Shown: positions 38,655 through 51,235 of the stretch, one piece after another
How positions within the stretch are numbered: the stretch's first letter is position 1
Layout: the number at the start of each line of letters is the position of its first letter
From: Emcibacter sp.
Lineage (GTDB): Bacteria; Pseudomonadota; Alphaproteobacteria; Sphingomonadales; Emcibacteraceae
DNA: 64,000 nucleotides
Reading direction: 5' to 3'
NCBI GenBank assembly: GCA_021741205.1
Contig: JAIOYI010000001.1
Span: 310,001-374,000, forward strand
Program-made: the position numbers and the translations under genes
The notes under the pieces: generated by a model
Seen by the model: only the letters and a program-made list of their open reading frames with translations
What the model was told of the DNA's origin: nothing
Databases searched by the model: none

Positions 38655-40562
38655 TTATTGTGGTGGTTTCTCTCGGGGTCTTATATTTGGCGTATTTAAT
38701 GTTGCATCATCCCGCCCCATATAAACTCGGTACATAAAATTTCGCCATATCCTTGCGGGCATGCCGCCCCCTGTGACTGACTTCATGGGACTTGCATCAT
38801 CATTACCAACCCATACCCCATTGACCATATCCAACCCATAGCCGATGAATAAGGCGTCCTTATTATTCTGTGCTGTACCAGTTTTTCCCGCCACAGTAAA
38901 ATCCATTTGTGCAGCCGTTGCAGTACCTTCTTTAACCACAGTTTGTAAAAGATCATCCATCACCATGACCACATCATCCGATAATATTTTTTGACGGGAT
39001 CCTGGCATATGGCGATACAGAATCTGACCTAAACTATTTTGAATTTCAACAATCCCGTATGGTTCAATCTTATAGCCGCCGTTCGCCACCACCCCATAAG
39101 CAGAAACAAGGGCAAGCAAAGAAACCTCTGAGGTTCCAAGCGCCAAAGAAGGCTCCTCGACCACAGGCGTTGCAATGCCTAAACGTTTTGCCATTTCCAT
39201 AACATTTCTTCGATTAATACGTTCCGAAAGTTTAACAGCAACCGTATTTATAGACTGGGCAAAGGCCTCTTTTAATGTTACATCGCCGCGGTATTTTCCC
39301 GTATAATTATTGGGCTGCCAACCGTTCAGAATAACGGGGCTGTCGCGCATAATATCATCGGGCAAAAGCCCATATTCTAGAGCGGCAAGATAAACAAATA
39401 ATTTGAAGGCTGACCCAGGTTGACGGTAAGCCTGCGTTACACGATTAAATTGGCTTTGGGTGTAATCCTTTCCCCCCACCATGGCCAAAACGGCACCGTC
39501 CAAGTCCAAAGACACAAGGGCGGCCTGCTCTGCATGGCCTGTTTCACCCTCTTTTGCAATAATTTGCTGCAAGGCCTTATTGGCCTTTTCCTGAAGAGAG
39601 GGTGCAAGCGTTGTATATATAATAATCGGCTCCTTACTGATCCCGATTAGTGTATGCGCCTGATCAACAACCCAATCCCCAAAATAACGTTCATCCCCCC
39701 CCGTTTGTTTATCAAGAATTTTAATACTTTGGCCTTTGGCATTGTTTGCGGTCTTTTTTTGAATAAATCCAGCCTCAACCATATTATCCAGAACCTCTTC
39801 TGTCCGCCTGTAGGATCGTTCAAGGTCCCGCAAAGGGGAATAAATGGCGGGCCCCTTTAATACACCCGCCATCATAGCCGCCTCCATCAGGGATAATTTC
39901 TCTGCACTATGGCCAAAATAAATGCGGGACGCCGCATCAATTCCATAAGCACCAGACCCAAAATAAACCCGATTAAAATAGAATGTTAGAATCTCCTGTT
40001 TGGTGAAGTTTATCTCGAGCCAGTGGGACAACAACAATTCCTGAATTTTACGTTTAAGGGTTCTATCGGCACTTAAGAATAAATTCTTGGCGAGCTGCTG
40101 GCTTATGGTGCTGCCCCCCTCTGTCATGCTTTGCTTCATAATATTATTGAAAAAGGCTCTTGCCAGTCCCCGAAAATCAACCCCCATATGATGAAAAAAC
40201 CGTCTGTCTTCTGTGGCAATCACCGCATTGATGATATCCTGTGGTATCTTGTCATAGGTCATCCAGTTGCCGTAAACATCCCCGTAAGAGGCCAGTAATC
40301 CACCGTCCCGATCCATCACCATGATCGTTGAACGGCTGCTTGATTGTTTTATGGTAGCAATATCGGGCAGGTCATAAGCATAATATATTGTCATGGGCGT
40401 TAATAGAATTAACAACCATACAAAACCCAATAAAAACAGATAAATAAACCGGTTAAGTCCCGTACGGGGGGCTTTTGTACCGCTTATGGGCGCTATATTT
40501 TTTCTTCTACTGGTATTTTTTTTGCGCACCAGTTTCTTTTTGTCTGTGGATTTATTGACCAT
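38655..40562 (-). CDS. Class A penicillin-binding protein (PBP1-type transglycosylase/transpeptidase)
   Basis: The 635-aa bifunctional peptidoglycan synthase has a cytoplasmic basic tail (about 1-30) and one TM helix (about 33-60). The GT51 glycosyltransferase domain carries EDRRFFHHMGVD and GGSTISQQLAKNLFLS (about 118-165). The transpeptidase domain has SxxK in GSAFKLF, SxN in SINTV and KTGTAQN (about 560). It ends with a proline- and arginine-rich tail. The length suits PBP1C or a short PBP1A; I do not name it more exactly. Confidence 0.92.
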   Translation of the reverse strand: MVNKSTDKKKLVRKKNTSRRKNIAPISGTKAPRTGLNRFIYLFLLGFVWLLILLTPMTIYYAYDLPDIATIKQSSSRSTIMVMDRDGGLLASYGDVYGNWMTYDKIPQDIINAVIATEDRRFFHHMGVDFRGLARAFFNNIMKQSMTEGGSTISQQLAKNLFLSADRTLKRKIQELLLSHWLEINFTKQEILTFYFNRVYFGSGAYGIDAASRIYFGHSAEKLSLMEAAMMAGVLKGPAIYSPLRDLERSYRRTEEVLDNMVEAGFIQKKTANNAKGQSIKILDKQTGGDERYFGDWVVDQAHTLIGISKEPIIIYTTLAPSLQEKANKALQQIIAKEGETGHAEQAALVSLDLDGAVLAMVGGKDYTQSQFNRVTQAYRQPGSAFKLFVYLAALEYGLLPDDIMRDSPVILNGWQPNNYTGKYRGDVTLKEAFAQSINTVAVKLSERINRRNVMEMAKRLGIATPVVEEPSLALGTSEVSLLALVSAYGVVANGGYKIEPYGIVEIQNSLGQILYRHMPGSRQKILSDDVVMVMDDLLQTVVKEGTATAAQMDFTVAGKTGTAQNNKDALFIGYGLDMVNGVWVGNDDASPMKSVTGGGMPARIWRNFMYRVYMGRDDATLNTPNIRPREKPPQ

Positions 40563-40653
40563 AATATCTGCTCATTTTTACAAAAATCACCATAAAATAT
40601 CTATACCCATAAGACAACCACCATAACAGAATAGCATAGTTCTATTTTCAATC

Positions 40654-40682
40654 TTGACATTAGTTTCATTTGTAACTATTAT
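40654..40682 (+). promoter_or_regulatory. Sigma-70 promoter of the glyoxalase-fold gene
   Basis: TTGACA (40654-40659) and TATTAT (40677-40682) are 17 bp apart, near-consensus in both hexamers. Transcription would start near 40689, giving a leader of about 39 nt with an AGGAG ribosome site before ATG 40728. Confidence 0.8.
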
Positions 40683-40727
40683 AGTTTTACATCTTAAAGA
40701 AACCACTTTGACCTTAGGAGTCCTGAA

Positions 40728-41276
40728 ATGACGTTAAAGAGAATTCACCATGTGGCCTATCGCTGCATGGACGCCAAAACAACCGTGGAATTTTATCAAA
40801 AATATCTGGATATGGATTTTGTGCTTGCCATTTCTGAGGATAAGGTGCCCTCCACGGGCGCGCCAGATCCTTATATGCATCTCTTTATGGATGCGGGCCA
40901 AGGCAATGTCCTAGCCTTTTTTGAAATCCCAAATTCGCCCAAAATGACATTTGATCCCAATACACCCGATTGGGTTCAGCATATCGCCTTTAAAGTAGAA
41001 GATGAAAAGGCAATGATGAAAGTGAAAGCAAAACTAGAAGCCGATGGCATAGAGGTAGTAGGCCCCACAAATCATCATATCTTTCAATCCATCTATTTCC
41101 GTGACCCCGATGGCCATCGCCTTGAACTTGCCTATGATACCGCAACCGAGGAAGATATGAAAAAACTTCATGATATTGCGCCACAAATGCTGATTGATTG
41201 GACGAAAAGCAAGAAAACCCTAAAGCATGCCGCATGGCTCCATGAAGAAGAATTTAACAAAAATACCCAAAAATAA
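40728..41276 (+). CDS. VOC-superfamily (glyoxalase-fold) protein
   Basis: The 182-aa protein has paired beta-alpha-beta modules of the vicinal oxygen chelate fold. Candidate metal ligands are H8 in RIHHVAYRC, the histidine in WVQHIAFKV (about 85) and the glutamate in FRDPDGHRLELAYD (about 138). It could be a glyoxalase, a dioxygenase or a related isomerase; the substrate is not visible. It has its own strong promoter. Confidence 0.84.
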   Translation: MTLKRIHHVAYRCMDAKTTVEFYQKYLDMDFVLAISEDKVPSTGAPDPYMHLFMDAGQGNVLAFFEIPNSPKMTFDPNTPDWVQHIAFKVEDEKAMMKVKAKLEADGIEVVGPTNHHIFQSIYFRDPDGHRLELAYDTATEEDMKKLHDIAPQMLIDWTKSKKTLKHAAWLHEEEFNKNTQK

Positions 41277-41355
41277 AATTTACTGAAAATATAAACCAAT
41301 ATCCACCACCCTCATGGTGGGTATTCTTTATTCTTATAAAGGGATTCCTGTAACA

Positions 41356-44363
<3,008 letters not shown>

Positions 44364-44368
44364 CTAAA

Positions 44369-45667
44369 TCATTCTTCTGTTATAATACTATTTTCCACCG
44401 AATAATAGCATGCTCGACCGGAAAGTTCTTCAAAAAGCAACCGATCTGTTCCCGTAAGCCAAGTCTGTGACCCCAAAGCCGAAAGTTCATCAAACAAAGA
44501 CATACGCCTTTTCTTATCAAGATGGGCAACCACCTCATCCAAAAGCAAAATGGGTGCCGCCCCAAATGACGTTGCCGTAACTCTTGCGCTGGCAAGGGTG
44601 ATCCCAATCAGCAAAGCCTTTTGTTCACCCGTTGAACATAATTCAGCGGGCATTGTCTTATCCTTATGGACCACCAAAAGATCACTTTTATGAGGGCCGT
44701 AATTCGCTCGGCCACTCCGACAGTCTTCTTTGCGGCTCGCCTTTAAGATGTTGCGGTAATCATCTTCTACTGCTAGGGCAGGATTATTTAAAAGCCTTTC
44801 CTCTAAAAGTCCTTCCACCATAAGGGCCGCCCGTGGAAAAGAGGAGGTTGTTTCCTCAATAGCGTGGCTCAAAAGATCAATAGCATCCAAACGAGCCGCC
44901 GCCACCGCAACGCCATGCTCTGCCATACGCCCTTCCAAGGCATCAAGCCATGTTGCATCCCCAGATCCCTCAAACAACAGTCGATTTCTTTCCCGCATGA
45001 CCCGCTCATAGGCATTAACCTCTCGACTATGAGAAGAATGAAAATTAGCCACAATACGATCCAGAAAACGTCTCCGTCCGGAGGGAGCCTCGATAAATAA
45101 CCGATCCATTTGTGGGGTGAGCCACGAAACCTGCAAAATATCGTCAAAAGCTGCTGGACCAGAAACCATTTCCCCATCAATCCGCACAACACGGCGATCT
45201 CTTATTCCTGCATCAGGGTCGCAATCCGAAACCCCCGAGCCGTCACTGGTTGTAATTCCAGTACCCATCGTCACCGTACCATCAGGTGTTTCCAAGCGCG
45301 CCGCCACAGACCAGCCTCGTCTTAACATATTGCTATTGCCAGAATCTTTCTCAAGACGGCTGATATCCGACAGCTTGCAGCTCCTCAACCCACGGCCAGA
45401 AGATAAAAAAGATAACGCCTCAAGAATATTCGTTTTCCCCGCCCCATTTGGCCCTGTGAGAACAACAGAATTCGCCTCTGGCTCAATGGTCATATGGGTA
45501 TAGGATCTGAAATCCGTAAGATGCAGCCGACCCACATAAAGATCAGCTGTCTTCAATTTTACCTCAAATTGTGGCTCTTGCCTATCAAAGACCATAGAAG
45601 AAGAACCACCATGATCATGGTATCCATCATGGGCCATTATTTTACCAAGCTGTACCAGATTATTCAC
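44369..45667 (-). CDS. recF: DNA replication and repair protein RecF
   Basis: SMC-like ATPase that loads RecA at gaps. The Walker A is GPNGAGKTNILEAL, the signature region is STGEQKALLIG and the Walker B ILLLDEVVAHLD. As drawn from GTG 45667 it is 432 aa, longer than usual RecF (about 360-380). In-frame ATGs at 45637 and 45595 would trim the non-conserved N-terminus, and the true start is uncertain. It lies between dnaN and gyrB. Confidence 0.93.
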   Translation of the reverse strand: MNNLVQLGKIMAHDGYHDHGGSSSMVFDRQEPQFEVKLKTADLYVGRLHLTDFRSYTHMTIEPEANSVVLTGPNGAGKTNILEALSFLSSGRGLRSCKLSDISRLEKDSGNSNMLRRGWSVAARLETPDGTVTMGTGITTSDGSGVSDCDPDAGIRDRRVVRIDGEMVSGPAAFDDILQVSWLTPQMDRLFIEAPSGRRRFLDRIVANFHSSHSREVNAYERVMRERNRLLFEGSGDATWLDALEGRMAEHGVAVAAARLDAIDLLSHAIEETTSSFPRAALMVEGLLEERLLNNPALAVEDDYRNILKASRKEDCRSGRANYGPHKSDLLVVHKDKTMPAELCSTGEQKALLIGITLASARVTATSFGAAPILLLDEVVAHLDKKRRMSLFDELSALGSQTWLTGTDRLLFEELSGRACYYSVENSIITEE

Positions 45668-45712
45668 CGGTCATTATTTTCTGTGACAAACACACCTCGA
45701 CACGCTTAATGA

Positions 45713-46834
45713 TCATACCCTCATCGGCATTAATACATAAAGCGCACCATCATCCGTCAAATCCCGCAAAATCGTTGGTGCCGTCGCATCCGCCAAAACC
45801 ATCTGCACGATTTCGCCCTCAATCTGCCCCAAAATATCCAACAGATAGCGGGAATTAAAGCCAATTTCCATATCATCCGCACTATAACTCGCCGCCAGTT
45901 CTTCCTTGGCGGTACCCTGATCAGGGCTGTTGACGGATAATTTCAAATTTCCATCGCTCAACGACAATTTTATAGAACGGGTTTTTTCCGTGGAAATGGT
46001 TGACACACGGTCAACGGCTTCGGCAAATTGGGCGCTATTGATTTCCATAATCTTGTCATTTCCTTCGGGAATAACCCGACTATAATCTGGAAATGTCCCA
46101 TCAATAAGCTTTGAGGTGAGAACAATATCGGCAAAAGTAAAGCGAATTTTTGTTTCCGACAGACCGATCTTTACATCGCCTTCAAATTCATCAATCAATT
46201 TACGTAATTCACCAACGGCCTTACGGGGAACAATGACCCCAGGCATACCGTCCAATCCTTCGGGTTGCTCCATATCAAACCGAGCCAAACGATGACCGTC
46301 CGTTGCGACACCCCGCAAAACAGGCACCCCTTCGTCATCATTGGCAACATGCAAATAAATGCCGTTGAGGTAATAGCGGGTTTCTTCTGTTGATACGGCA
46401 AAACGGGTTTTATCAATCAACCGTATGAGATTTGCCGCAGGAACAGAAAATACGTGGGGCAAATCGCCTTCTGACATAATAGGAAAATCTTCCCGTGGCA
46501 GACAGGACAACGTAAAGCGGGATCGCCCCGCCCTTATCGTTAAACGATGGTTGTCATTATCATACACCAATTCAACTTGTGACCCATCGGGGAGTTTGCG
46601 CACAATATCGTAAAGCGTATGCGCCGGCGCCGTAATGCCACCGCCTGCGACTATCTCCGCTTTCACAGATTCTGAGATGGCCAGATCAAGATCTGTTGCC
46701 GCCATCTTGAGTTGGTCCCCATCACATTCCAACAAAACATTAGATAAAATTGGGATAGTATTGCGTTTTTCAACAACGCTTTGAATGTGTCCCAGTGATT
46801 TTAATAACGCACTTCGTTCAATATTAAGCTTCAT
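45713..46834 (-). CDS. dnaN: DNA polymerase III beta subunit (sliding clamp)
   Basis: The 373-aa clamp has the three topologically repeated domains. Typical landmarks are MKLNIERSALLKSLGHIQSVVEKRNTIPILSNV (in two halves), ATDLDLAI, FPDYSRVIP and the C-terminal LMPMRV. It tethers DNA polymerase to DNA. It lies 256 bp downstream of dnaA and 45 bp upstream of recF. Confidence 0.98.
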   Translation of the reverse strand: MKLNIERSALLKSLGHIQSVVEKRNTIPILSNVLLECDGDQLKMAATDLDLAISESVKAEIVAGGGITAPAHTLYDIVRKLPDGSQVELVYDNDNHRLTIRAGRSRFTLSCLPREDFPIMSEGDLPHVFSVPAANLIRLIDKTRFAVSTEETRYYLNGIYLHVANDDEGVPVLRGVATDGHRLARFDMEQPEGLDGMPGVIVPRKAVGELRKLIDEFEGDVKIGLSETKIRFTFADIVLTSKLIDGTFPDYSRVIPEGNDKIMEINSAQFAEAVDRVSTISTEKTRSIKLSLSDGNLKLSVNSPDQGTAKEELAASYSADDMEIGFNSRYLLDILGQIEGEIVQMVLADATAPTILRDLTDDGALYVLMPMRV

Positions 46835-46978
46835 ATTTTTTATCGCGCTTCTTCGTCTACATATTTAACTTTAATCATAACCGACTTTAATTTTAAGGCA
46901 TTCTGACCTGATAATATTCAGGAACTCATTCCCCCTATATCGGCGCCTAAATCTTCCGTCAGAGACTAGCATATTGAT

Positions 46979-47000
46979 AAGCCTGTTCAAAGGCTTTTTT
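46979..47000 (+). terminator. Plus-strand terminator-like hairpin between dnaA and dnaN
   Basis: A 6-bp stem AAGCCT / AGGCTT with a GTTCAA loop runs into TTTT on the plus strand, and a second AGGGGCTTTTTT follows. No plus-strand gene ends here, and on the minus strand it lacks a T-tract. It could stop antisense transcription or be chance. Confidence 0.4.
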
Positions 47001-47090
47001 AGGGGCTTTTTTAGACAACTCTGCTCCGAGTCGCACAACTGTTGTCATATTGCCTCGCTTCAGAATCAACAGAGACAAAAATAAGAAAAA

Positions 47091-48551
47091 TTATGTGCCA
47101 AAAATTCGTTCAAGATGTATAATATCTTCATCAAGAAGGCTGTCCACAAGACGCAATTCATCAATCCTTTTGACAGCATGCATAACGGTTGTGTGGTCCC
47201 GTCCGCCAAAATTACGTCCGATGTCGGGCAAGGATTTTGCCGTTAACCGCTTAGCCAAATACATGGCCACCTGACGAGGCCTTGCCACTTGACGTGCTCT
47301 ACGAGCGGATAAAAGATCGGAAAGACGAATATTAAAATAATCCGCAACACGACGTTGAATTTCATCAATACTCACCCGCCGGACATTGGCTCGGAGCAAA
47401 TCCTGCAACACTTCTTGGGTCATATCCAATGTTATGGGCCTACCAATCAAGGTTGCATGAGCAATCATCCGGTTAAGAGCGCCCTCCAATTCCCGGACAT
47501 TAGAGGTGATCATCCGAGCAAGAAATTCCAAAACCTGAAGACTGATATCAACTTCGGGTATCTTATTTGCCTTTTGTTGTAGAATGCCCAGACGCAGCTC
47601 ATATTCCGTCGGATGAATATCCGCCACAAGTCCCCAGCCAAGACGGGATCTAATACGTTCCTCGATCCCCTCCATATCGGTCGGCGAACGATCAGCAGAG
47701 ATCACAACCTGTCTGCGATGATCAATCAGAGCATTAAAGGTATGAAAAAATTCTTCTTGGGTGGACTGTTTATTAGCAATAAACTGAAGATCGTCAATCA
47801 TCAAAAGATCAACAGAACGGAATTTCTGTTTAAAGGACATTGTATCCTTATATCGAATAGAACTTACAAATTGATACATGAATTGTTCGGCCGATAAATA
47901 GACCACCCGTCGGTTTGGAAATATTTCTTTATTGGCCCATGCAATAGCATGCATCAAGTGCGTCTTACCCAGCCCCACACCACTGTGAAGGAAGAGTGGG
48001 TTAAAATGCACATCTTTATTTTCTGCCACCCGCCGTGCCGCCGCATAGGCCAGTTCATTGGATTTACCCACAACAAAGCTATCAAAAGTAAAGCGTGGGT
48101 CAAGAGGTGCGCCAAATTCACTTTCCTTGATTGTAATTGTGCGGGATTTTAGTTTATTATTACCCTCAGCCAAGGTGTTATCTTTTAAGGATGATCGTCC
48201 TGTCTTTTGCGGAATTATATCACCGCCATCTTTATGATCATTTTTTTGAGCCGAAGCTTCAGAAAAAGAGGATAAAACGACGAAACTTATATCCGATACA
48301 GAAGAATTTTCAGACTTCCACGCCACCCTAATGCGGTCCGAATAATTTGACTCGAGCCAGTTGCGCATAAATCTGGTCGGTGCCGCCATAACAGCACAAC
48401 CATCCTCGATATTGACAAGATCAAGCGGTTTAAACCAGCTGTTATAAATACTGTCATCAAATTCCACTCTTAGTCTTTCAAGAACCCTTGACCAATCTGC
48501 TTCCATGGATGTTTCTATAACCTCTTCTCGTGGTGACATCACCATATTCAT
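47091..48551 (-). CDS. dnaA: Chromosomal replication initiator protein DnaA
   Basis: The 486-aa initiator has all four domains. The N-terminal DnaB/DiaA-binding helix region (about 17-85, with SIYNSWFKPL) precedes a variable linker. The AAA+ domain has Walker A GVGLGKTHLMHAIA (about 190) and Walker B LLMIDDLQF. The C-terminal DNA-binding domain has RPRQVAMYLAKRL and GGRDHTTVMHA. It is directly behind a rhodanese gene (50 bp) and opens the dnaA-dnaN-recF-gyrB cluster. Confidence 0.98.
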   Translation of the reverse strand: MNMVMSPREEVIETSMEADWSRVLERLRVEFDDSIYNSWFKPLDLVNIEDGCAVMAAPTRFMRNWLESNYSDRIRVAWKSENSSVSDISFVVLSSFSEASAQKNDHKDGGDIIPQKTGRSSLKDNTLAEGNNKLKSRTITIKESEFGAPLDPRFTFDSFVVGKSNELAYAAARRVAENKDVHFNPLFLHSGVGLGKTHLMHAIAWANKEIFPNRRVVYLSAEQFMYQFVSSIRYKDTMSFKQKFRSVDLLMIDDLQFIANKQSTQEEFFHTFNALIDHRRQVVISADRSPTDMEGIEERIRSRLGWGLVADIHPTEYELRLGILQQKANKIPEVDISLQVLEFLARMITSNVRELEGALNRMIAHATLIGRPITLDMTQEVLQDLLRANVRRVSIDEIQRRVADYFNIRLSDLLSARRARQVARPRQVAMYLAKRLTAKSLPDIGRNFGGRDHTTVMHAVKRIDELRLVDSLLDEDIIHLERIFGT

Positions 48552-48601
48552 TTTAGGTAAAATTCCTATTACTCATTATATTTTGTCTAATATTAAGCTC
48601 T

Positions 48602-49021
48602 CTAATTTTGCACCCAAGGCAATCCCGCCGCCTTCCAACCATTAAGAGCCCCCCTATGGCCAACATTATTCCGGTCTCCCTCAAACCCACCTAATATATT
48701 GTAACATCTTTCATAACCCGCTTTTATCATTTCCTCTGCCGCCGACTTTGACCGAACACCAGACCGACAGAGAAAATAAAGAGGCTGATCCAAAGATATG
48801 TTATGCCCCCTTATGGTTTGAGCGAAAGTTGCATTAATGCCCATATGAGGAAATATCTGCCAACTCATCAGAATAGGTGATTTATTGATCAAGGATAAAT
48901 TACATATCCCAACAAAAGCCCATTCGGCATCCGTTCGAACATCTATCAGAACCGCCCCTTCATTCTGAGAGAGAGCCTCCCACGCTTCCTCTACCGTCAC
49001 ATCTCCCGTGTAACTACTCAT
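48602..49021 (-). CDS. Rhodanese-domain protein
   Basis: A single-domain rhodanese of 139 aa. The active-site loop CRSGVRSKSAAEEM carries the catalytic cysteine (about residue 91), the N-terminal EAW..L....AVLIDVRTDAEW is typical, and the final NGWKAAGLPWVQN matches the family end. It probably handles persulfide sulfur. It lies between rpsT and dnaA, 50 bp upstream of dnaA on the same strand, so the two may share a transcript. Confidence 0.9.
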   Translation of the reverse strand: MSSYTGDVTVEEAWEALSQNEGAVLIDVRTDAEWAFVGICNLSLINKSPILMSWQIFPHMGINATFAQTIRGHNISLDQPLYFLCRSGVRSKSAAEEMIKAGYERCYNILGGFEGDRNNVGHRGALNGWKAAGLPWVQN

Positions 49022-49264
49022 ACTGCTAACTTCCCATTTTCTTCACATACTGCTTGTAAGGACCAAACAAGTTTGAACAATCCCGAATATAAACATCTCT
49101 CCCCAGACCAAATCAGATTGGCCTGCCATAATGTCATTCTATATTATGTTGTATCTTACCCTTATGAGCAGAGAAACAGCCTACATCTTCATTGGTTTTC
49201 CCGCAACTGATTCATCAGAAAAAAACCGCTATTTATAGGGTCAGTATGGCTTGACTTTGAGACT

Positions 49265-49284
49265 ACATACTACATCTAGTATGT
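49265..49284. promoter_or_regulatory. Perfect inverted repeat upstream of rhodanese-dnaA
   Basis: ACATACTA-CATC-TAGTATGT has 8-bp perfect arms and a 4-bp centre, with the look of an operator for a dimeric regulator. It lies about 28 bp upstream of a minus-strand TATAAA and 244 bp from the rhodanese start. Confidence 0.55.
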
Positions 49285-49355
49285 GGCAATATTGATACAT
49301 ATTTTTATTAGAATAACCCCATTCATATGCATTCAAATTGAGTGTATTTTGGTCG

Positions 49356-49378
49356 AAAAAAAAGCCGCACCTATGCGG
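49356..49378 (-). terminator. Rho-independent terminator of rpsT
   Basis: On the minus strand, stem CCGCA / TGCGG with a TAGG loop is followed by C and a run of eight Ts. It lies 60 bp beyond the rpsT stop. Confidence 0.88.
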
Positions 49379-49438
49379 TCCAGCTTTTCGAATCAATTTT
49401 TTCAAGGAATTCGTCGACTTACGTTGACGACTCGAAAA

Positions 49439-49705
49439 TTAGGCCGACAATGCCTTCACCCGTTTTGCCAAACGAGAAACTTTGCGTGATGCTGTCTTTT
49501 TGTGAATCACACCTTTGGTCACGCCGCGCATTAATTCAGGCTGTGCCGCAATAAAAGCCAAACGGGCTTCTTCTGCATTACCACCTTCTAAGGCAAGTTC
49601 AACTTTTTTCACAAAAGTCCGAATACGGCTTTTGCGGGATTTATTAACAAGGGCGCGTTTTGCGTTTGATCGTATTCTTTTCTTAGCCTGTAACGAATTA
49701 GCCAT
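49439..49705 (-). CDS. rpsT: Small ribosomal subunit protein bS20
   Basis: An 88-aa basic helical protein beginning [16 protein letters not shown], with typical S20 segments ([12 protein letters not shown] and [19 protein letters not shown]). It binds 16S rRNA early in 30S assembly. It has a strong promoter (49815-49843) and its own terminator. Its position beside dnaA is usual in alphaproteobacteria. Confidence 0.97.
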   Translation of the reverse strand: MANSLQAKKRIRSNAKRALVNKSRKSRIRTFVKKVELALEGGNAEEARLAFIAAQPELMRGVTKGVIHKKTASRKVSRLAKRVKALSA

Positions 49706-49814
49706 CAGGGTAACCTATCTTTCTGTTTATAAAAGTCTCTATTCTCTACTGCATTCACTTTCTGACAGGAGAATCAGCGACTTTAAATTCTTTTGTTCCA
49801 ATTTCAAGTGGTGG

Positions 49815-49843
49815 CTTATAAACATGCCTATCCCATTGGTCAA
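49815..49843 (-). promoter_or_regulatory. Sigma-70 promoter of rpsT
   Basis: On the minus strand TTGACC (49838-49843) and TATAAG (49815-49820) are 17 bp apart. Transcription would start near 49809, about 100 nt before ATG 49705. Confidence 0.75.
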
Positions 49844-49892
49844 CAGGCTTTTGAAGATATTTGATAAAAGAGTCTCGAATTTTCTCAAAAAA

Positions 49893-50669
49893 TTATTGAT
49901 GTTTGAATTCAGCGGTTCTTTTTTCGGCAAAGGCCGCCATGCCTTCCTTTTGATCCTCTGTCGCAAAAAGGGAGTGAAAAACACGACGCTCAAACATAAC
50001 CCCTTCTTTTAATGTGGTTTCATAAGCCTTATTCACACATTCCTTGGCAATCATAACCGATGGCATGGAAAGTTCTGCAATTTTGCGGGCAGCCTTCATC
50101 GCTTCATCCAACAGATCATCAACGGGCACCACACGACTCACCAGTCCAGAACGCTCCGCCTCGTCCGCATCCATCATGCGGCCTGTAAGAATCATCTCCA
50201 TAGCCTTTGACTTGCCTACAAAGCGGGTCAGTCGTTGAGTACCGCCAGCCCCTGGGATAACGCCCAGTTTAATTTCTGGCTGACCAAATTTTGCATTATC
50301 GGCAGCCAAAATAAAATCGCACATCATCGCAAGTTCACACCCTCCGCCAAGAGCATAGCCCGCCACAGCAGCAATGATCGGCTTACGGCAACGTGATGCC
50401 TCTTCCCAATTTGCGGTGATAAAATCCTGTTTATAGACATCCATATAATTTTTGGATTGCATTTCCTTGATGTCGGCACCTGCAGCAAAGGCCTTTGAGC
50501 TTCCCGTAATAATAATGGCGCGAATATTATCATCAGCCTCAAAACTTTTGAGAGCGGCCGTCACTTCATCCATCAGCTGTCCATTCAGGGCATTAAGAGC
50601 CTCTGGTCGATTTAAGGTAATCTGACCCACAGGTTCATGACGATCCACCAAGATCATTTGATAAGACAT
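49893..50669 (-). CDS. Enoyl-CoA hydratase (crotonase family)
   Basis: The 258-aa enzyme hydrates trans-2-enoyl-CoA in beta-oxidation. It has the oxyanion-hole segments [12 protein letters not shown] and [15 protein letters not shown], and the catalytic-glutamate stretches [21 protein letters not shown]. The full length and the C-terminal FAEKR are normal. It is transcribed towards rpsT, 187 bp away. Confidence 0.94.
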   Translation of the reverse strand: MSYQMILVDRHEPVGQITLNRPEALNALNGQLMDEVTAALKSFEADDNIRAIIITGSSKAFAAGADIKEMQSKNYMDVYKQDFITANWEEASRCRKPIIAAVAGYALGGGCELAMMCDFILAADNAKFGQPEIKLGVIPGAGGTQRLTRFVGKSKAMEMILTGRMMDADEAERSGLVSRVVPVDDLLDEAMKAARKIAELSMPSVMIAKECVNKAYETTLKEGVMFERRVFHSLFATEDQKEGMAAFAEKRTAEFKHQ

Positions 50670-50766
50670 AACGTATACTCCTCAAAAATAATATTCAAAA
50701 TACTATCCGCATATATATGTTTTGCTCGCAATTGACAAGAAAGATCATTGTCGCCGTAGCGCATCC

Positions 50767-51225
50767 CTATTCGGGATTTACGGAAAAATATATCGTGGTT
50801 CTTTTTTTTAATGCGGGTGCCTCGCCCGCATTTTCCACGATATTAATCATCAAAATTTCTTTGTCTAACTTAGCCAAAAGACAAAAAGAAAGCCCCTCGC
50901 ATCCCCCAATGCTCCCTAAAGAATCATCAGAAAATACCCGCCAGGATAATGACGGCAGCACAAGTCTATAATAATCAAGAACCTGGGCTGGCTTAGTGGG
51001 GCCAGAGGCTCTGACCTCTATAATGCGGCCTTCGGGTGTATCAAACACCATACGACTGCCTTGTTCTTCTTTAAAATTTTGCATTAGGGGAATATCAAGA
51101 TCGGACAACAACATCGATTGATCAAACGCCCGTGACAATTGCGGCACCAGTAGGACACAAAACAAAATGAGCAGTAATGCGCTCATTAATATCTGTCGGG
51201 TATAATGTTTCAAATAATTCATCAT
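50767..51225 (-). CDS. Hypothetical membrane-anchored protein next to mutM
   Basis: I do not recognise the family by name. The 152-aa protein has one N-terminal hydrophobic helix (QILMSALLLILFCVLLVPQL, about residues 11-30). A compact alpha/beta periplasmic domain with the segment VLDYYRLVLPSLSWRVF follows. It lies 10 bp downstream of mutM on the same strand, so they probably share an operon. Confidence 0.65.
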   Translation of the reverse strand: MMNYLKHYTRQILMSALLLILFCVLLVPQLSRAFDQSMLLSDLDIPLMQNFKEEQGSRMVFDTPEGRIIEVRASGPTKPAQVLDYYRLVLPSLSWRVFSDDSLGSIGGCEGLSFCLLAKLDKEILMINIVENAGEAPALKKRTTIYFSVNPE

Positions 51226-51235
51226 GGGAGAATAG

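Larger units (their letters stand above)
49022..49438. other. 417-bp intergenic region between rpsT and the rhodanese gene
   Basis: Non-coding. From right to left on the minus strand it holds an rpsT-proximal dyad (49412-49431), the rpsT terminator (49356-49378), a perfect 20-bp palindromic element (49265-49284), and a TATAAA (49232-49237) that could be the -10 of the rhodanese-dnaA transcript. I found no cluster of consensus DnaA boxes here, so an origin at this site is not supported. Confidence 0.55.

Noticed and set aside
48552..49438. Chromosome origin next to dnaA
   Set aside because: No cluster of consensus DnaA boxes was found around dnaA or in the 417-bp gap; in many alphaproteobacteria the origin lies elsewhere.
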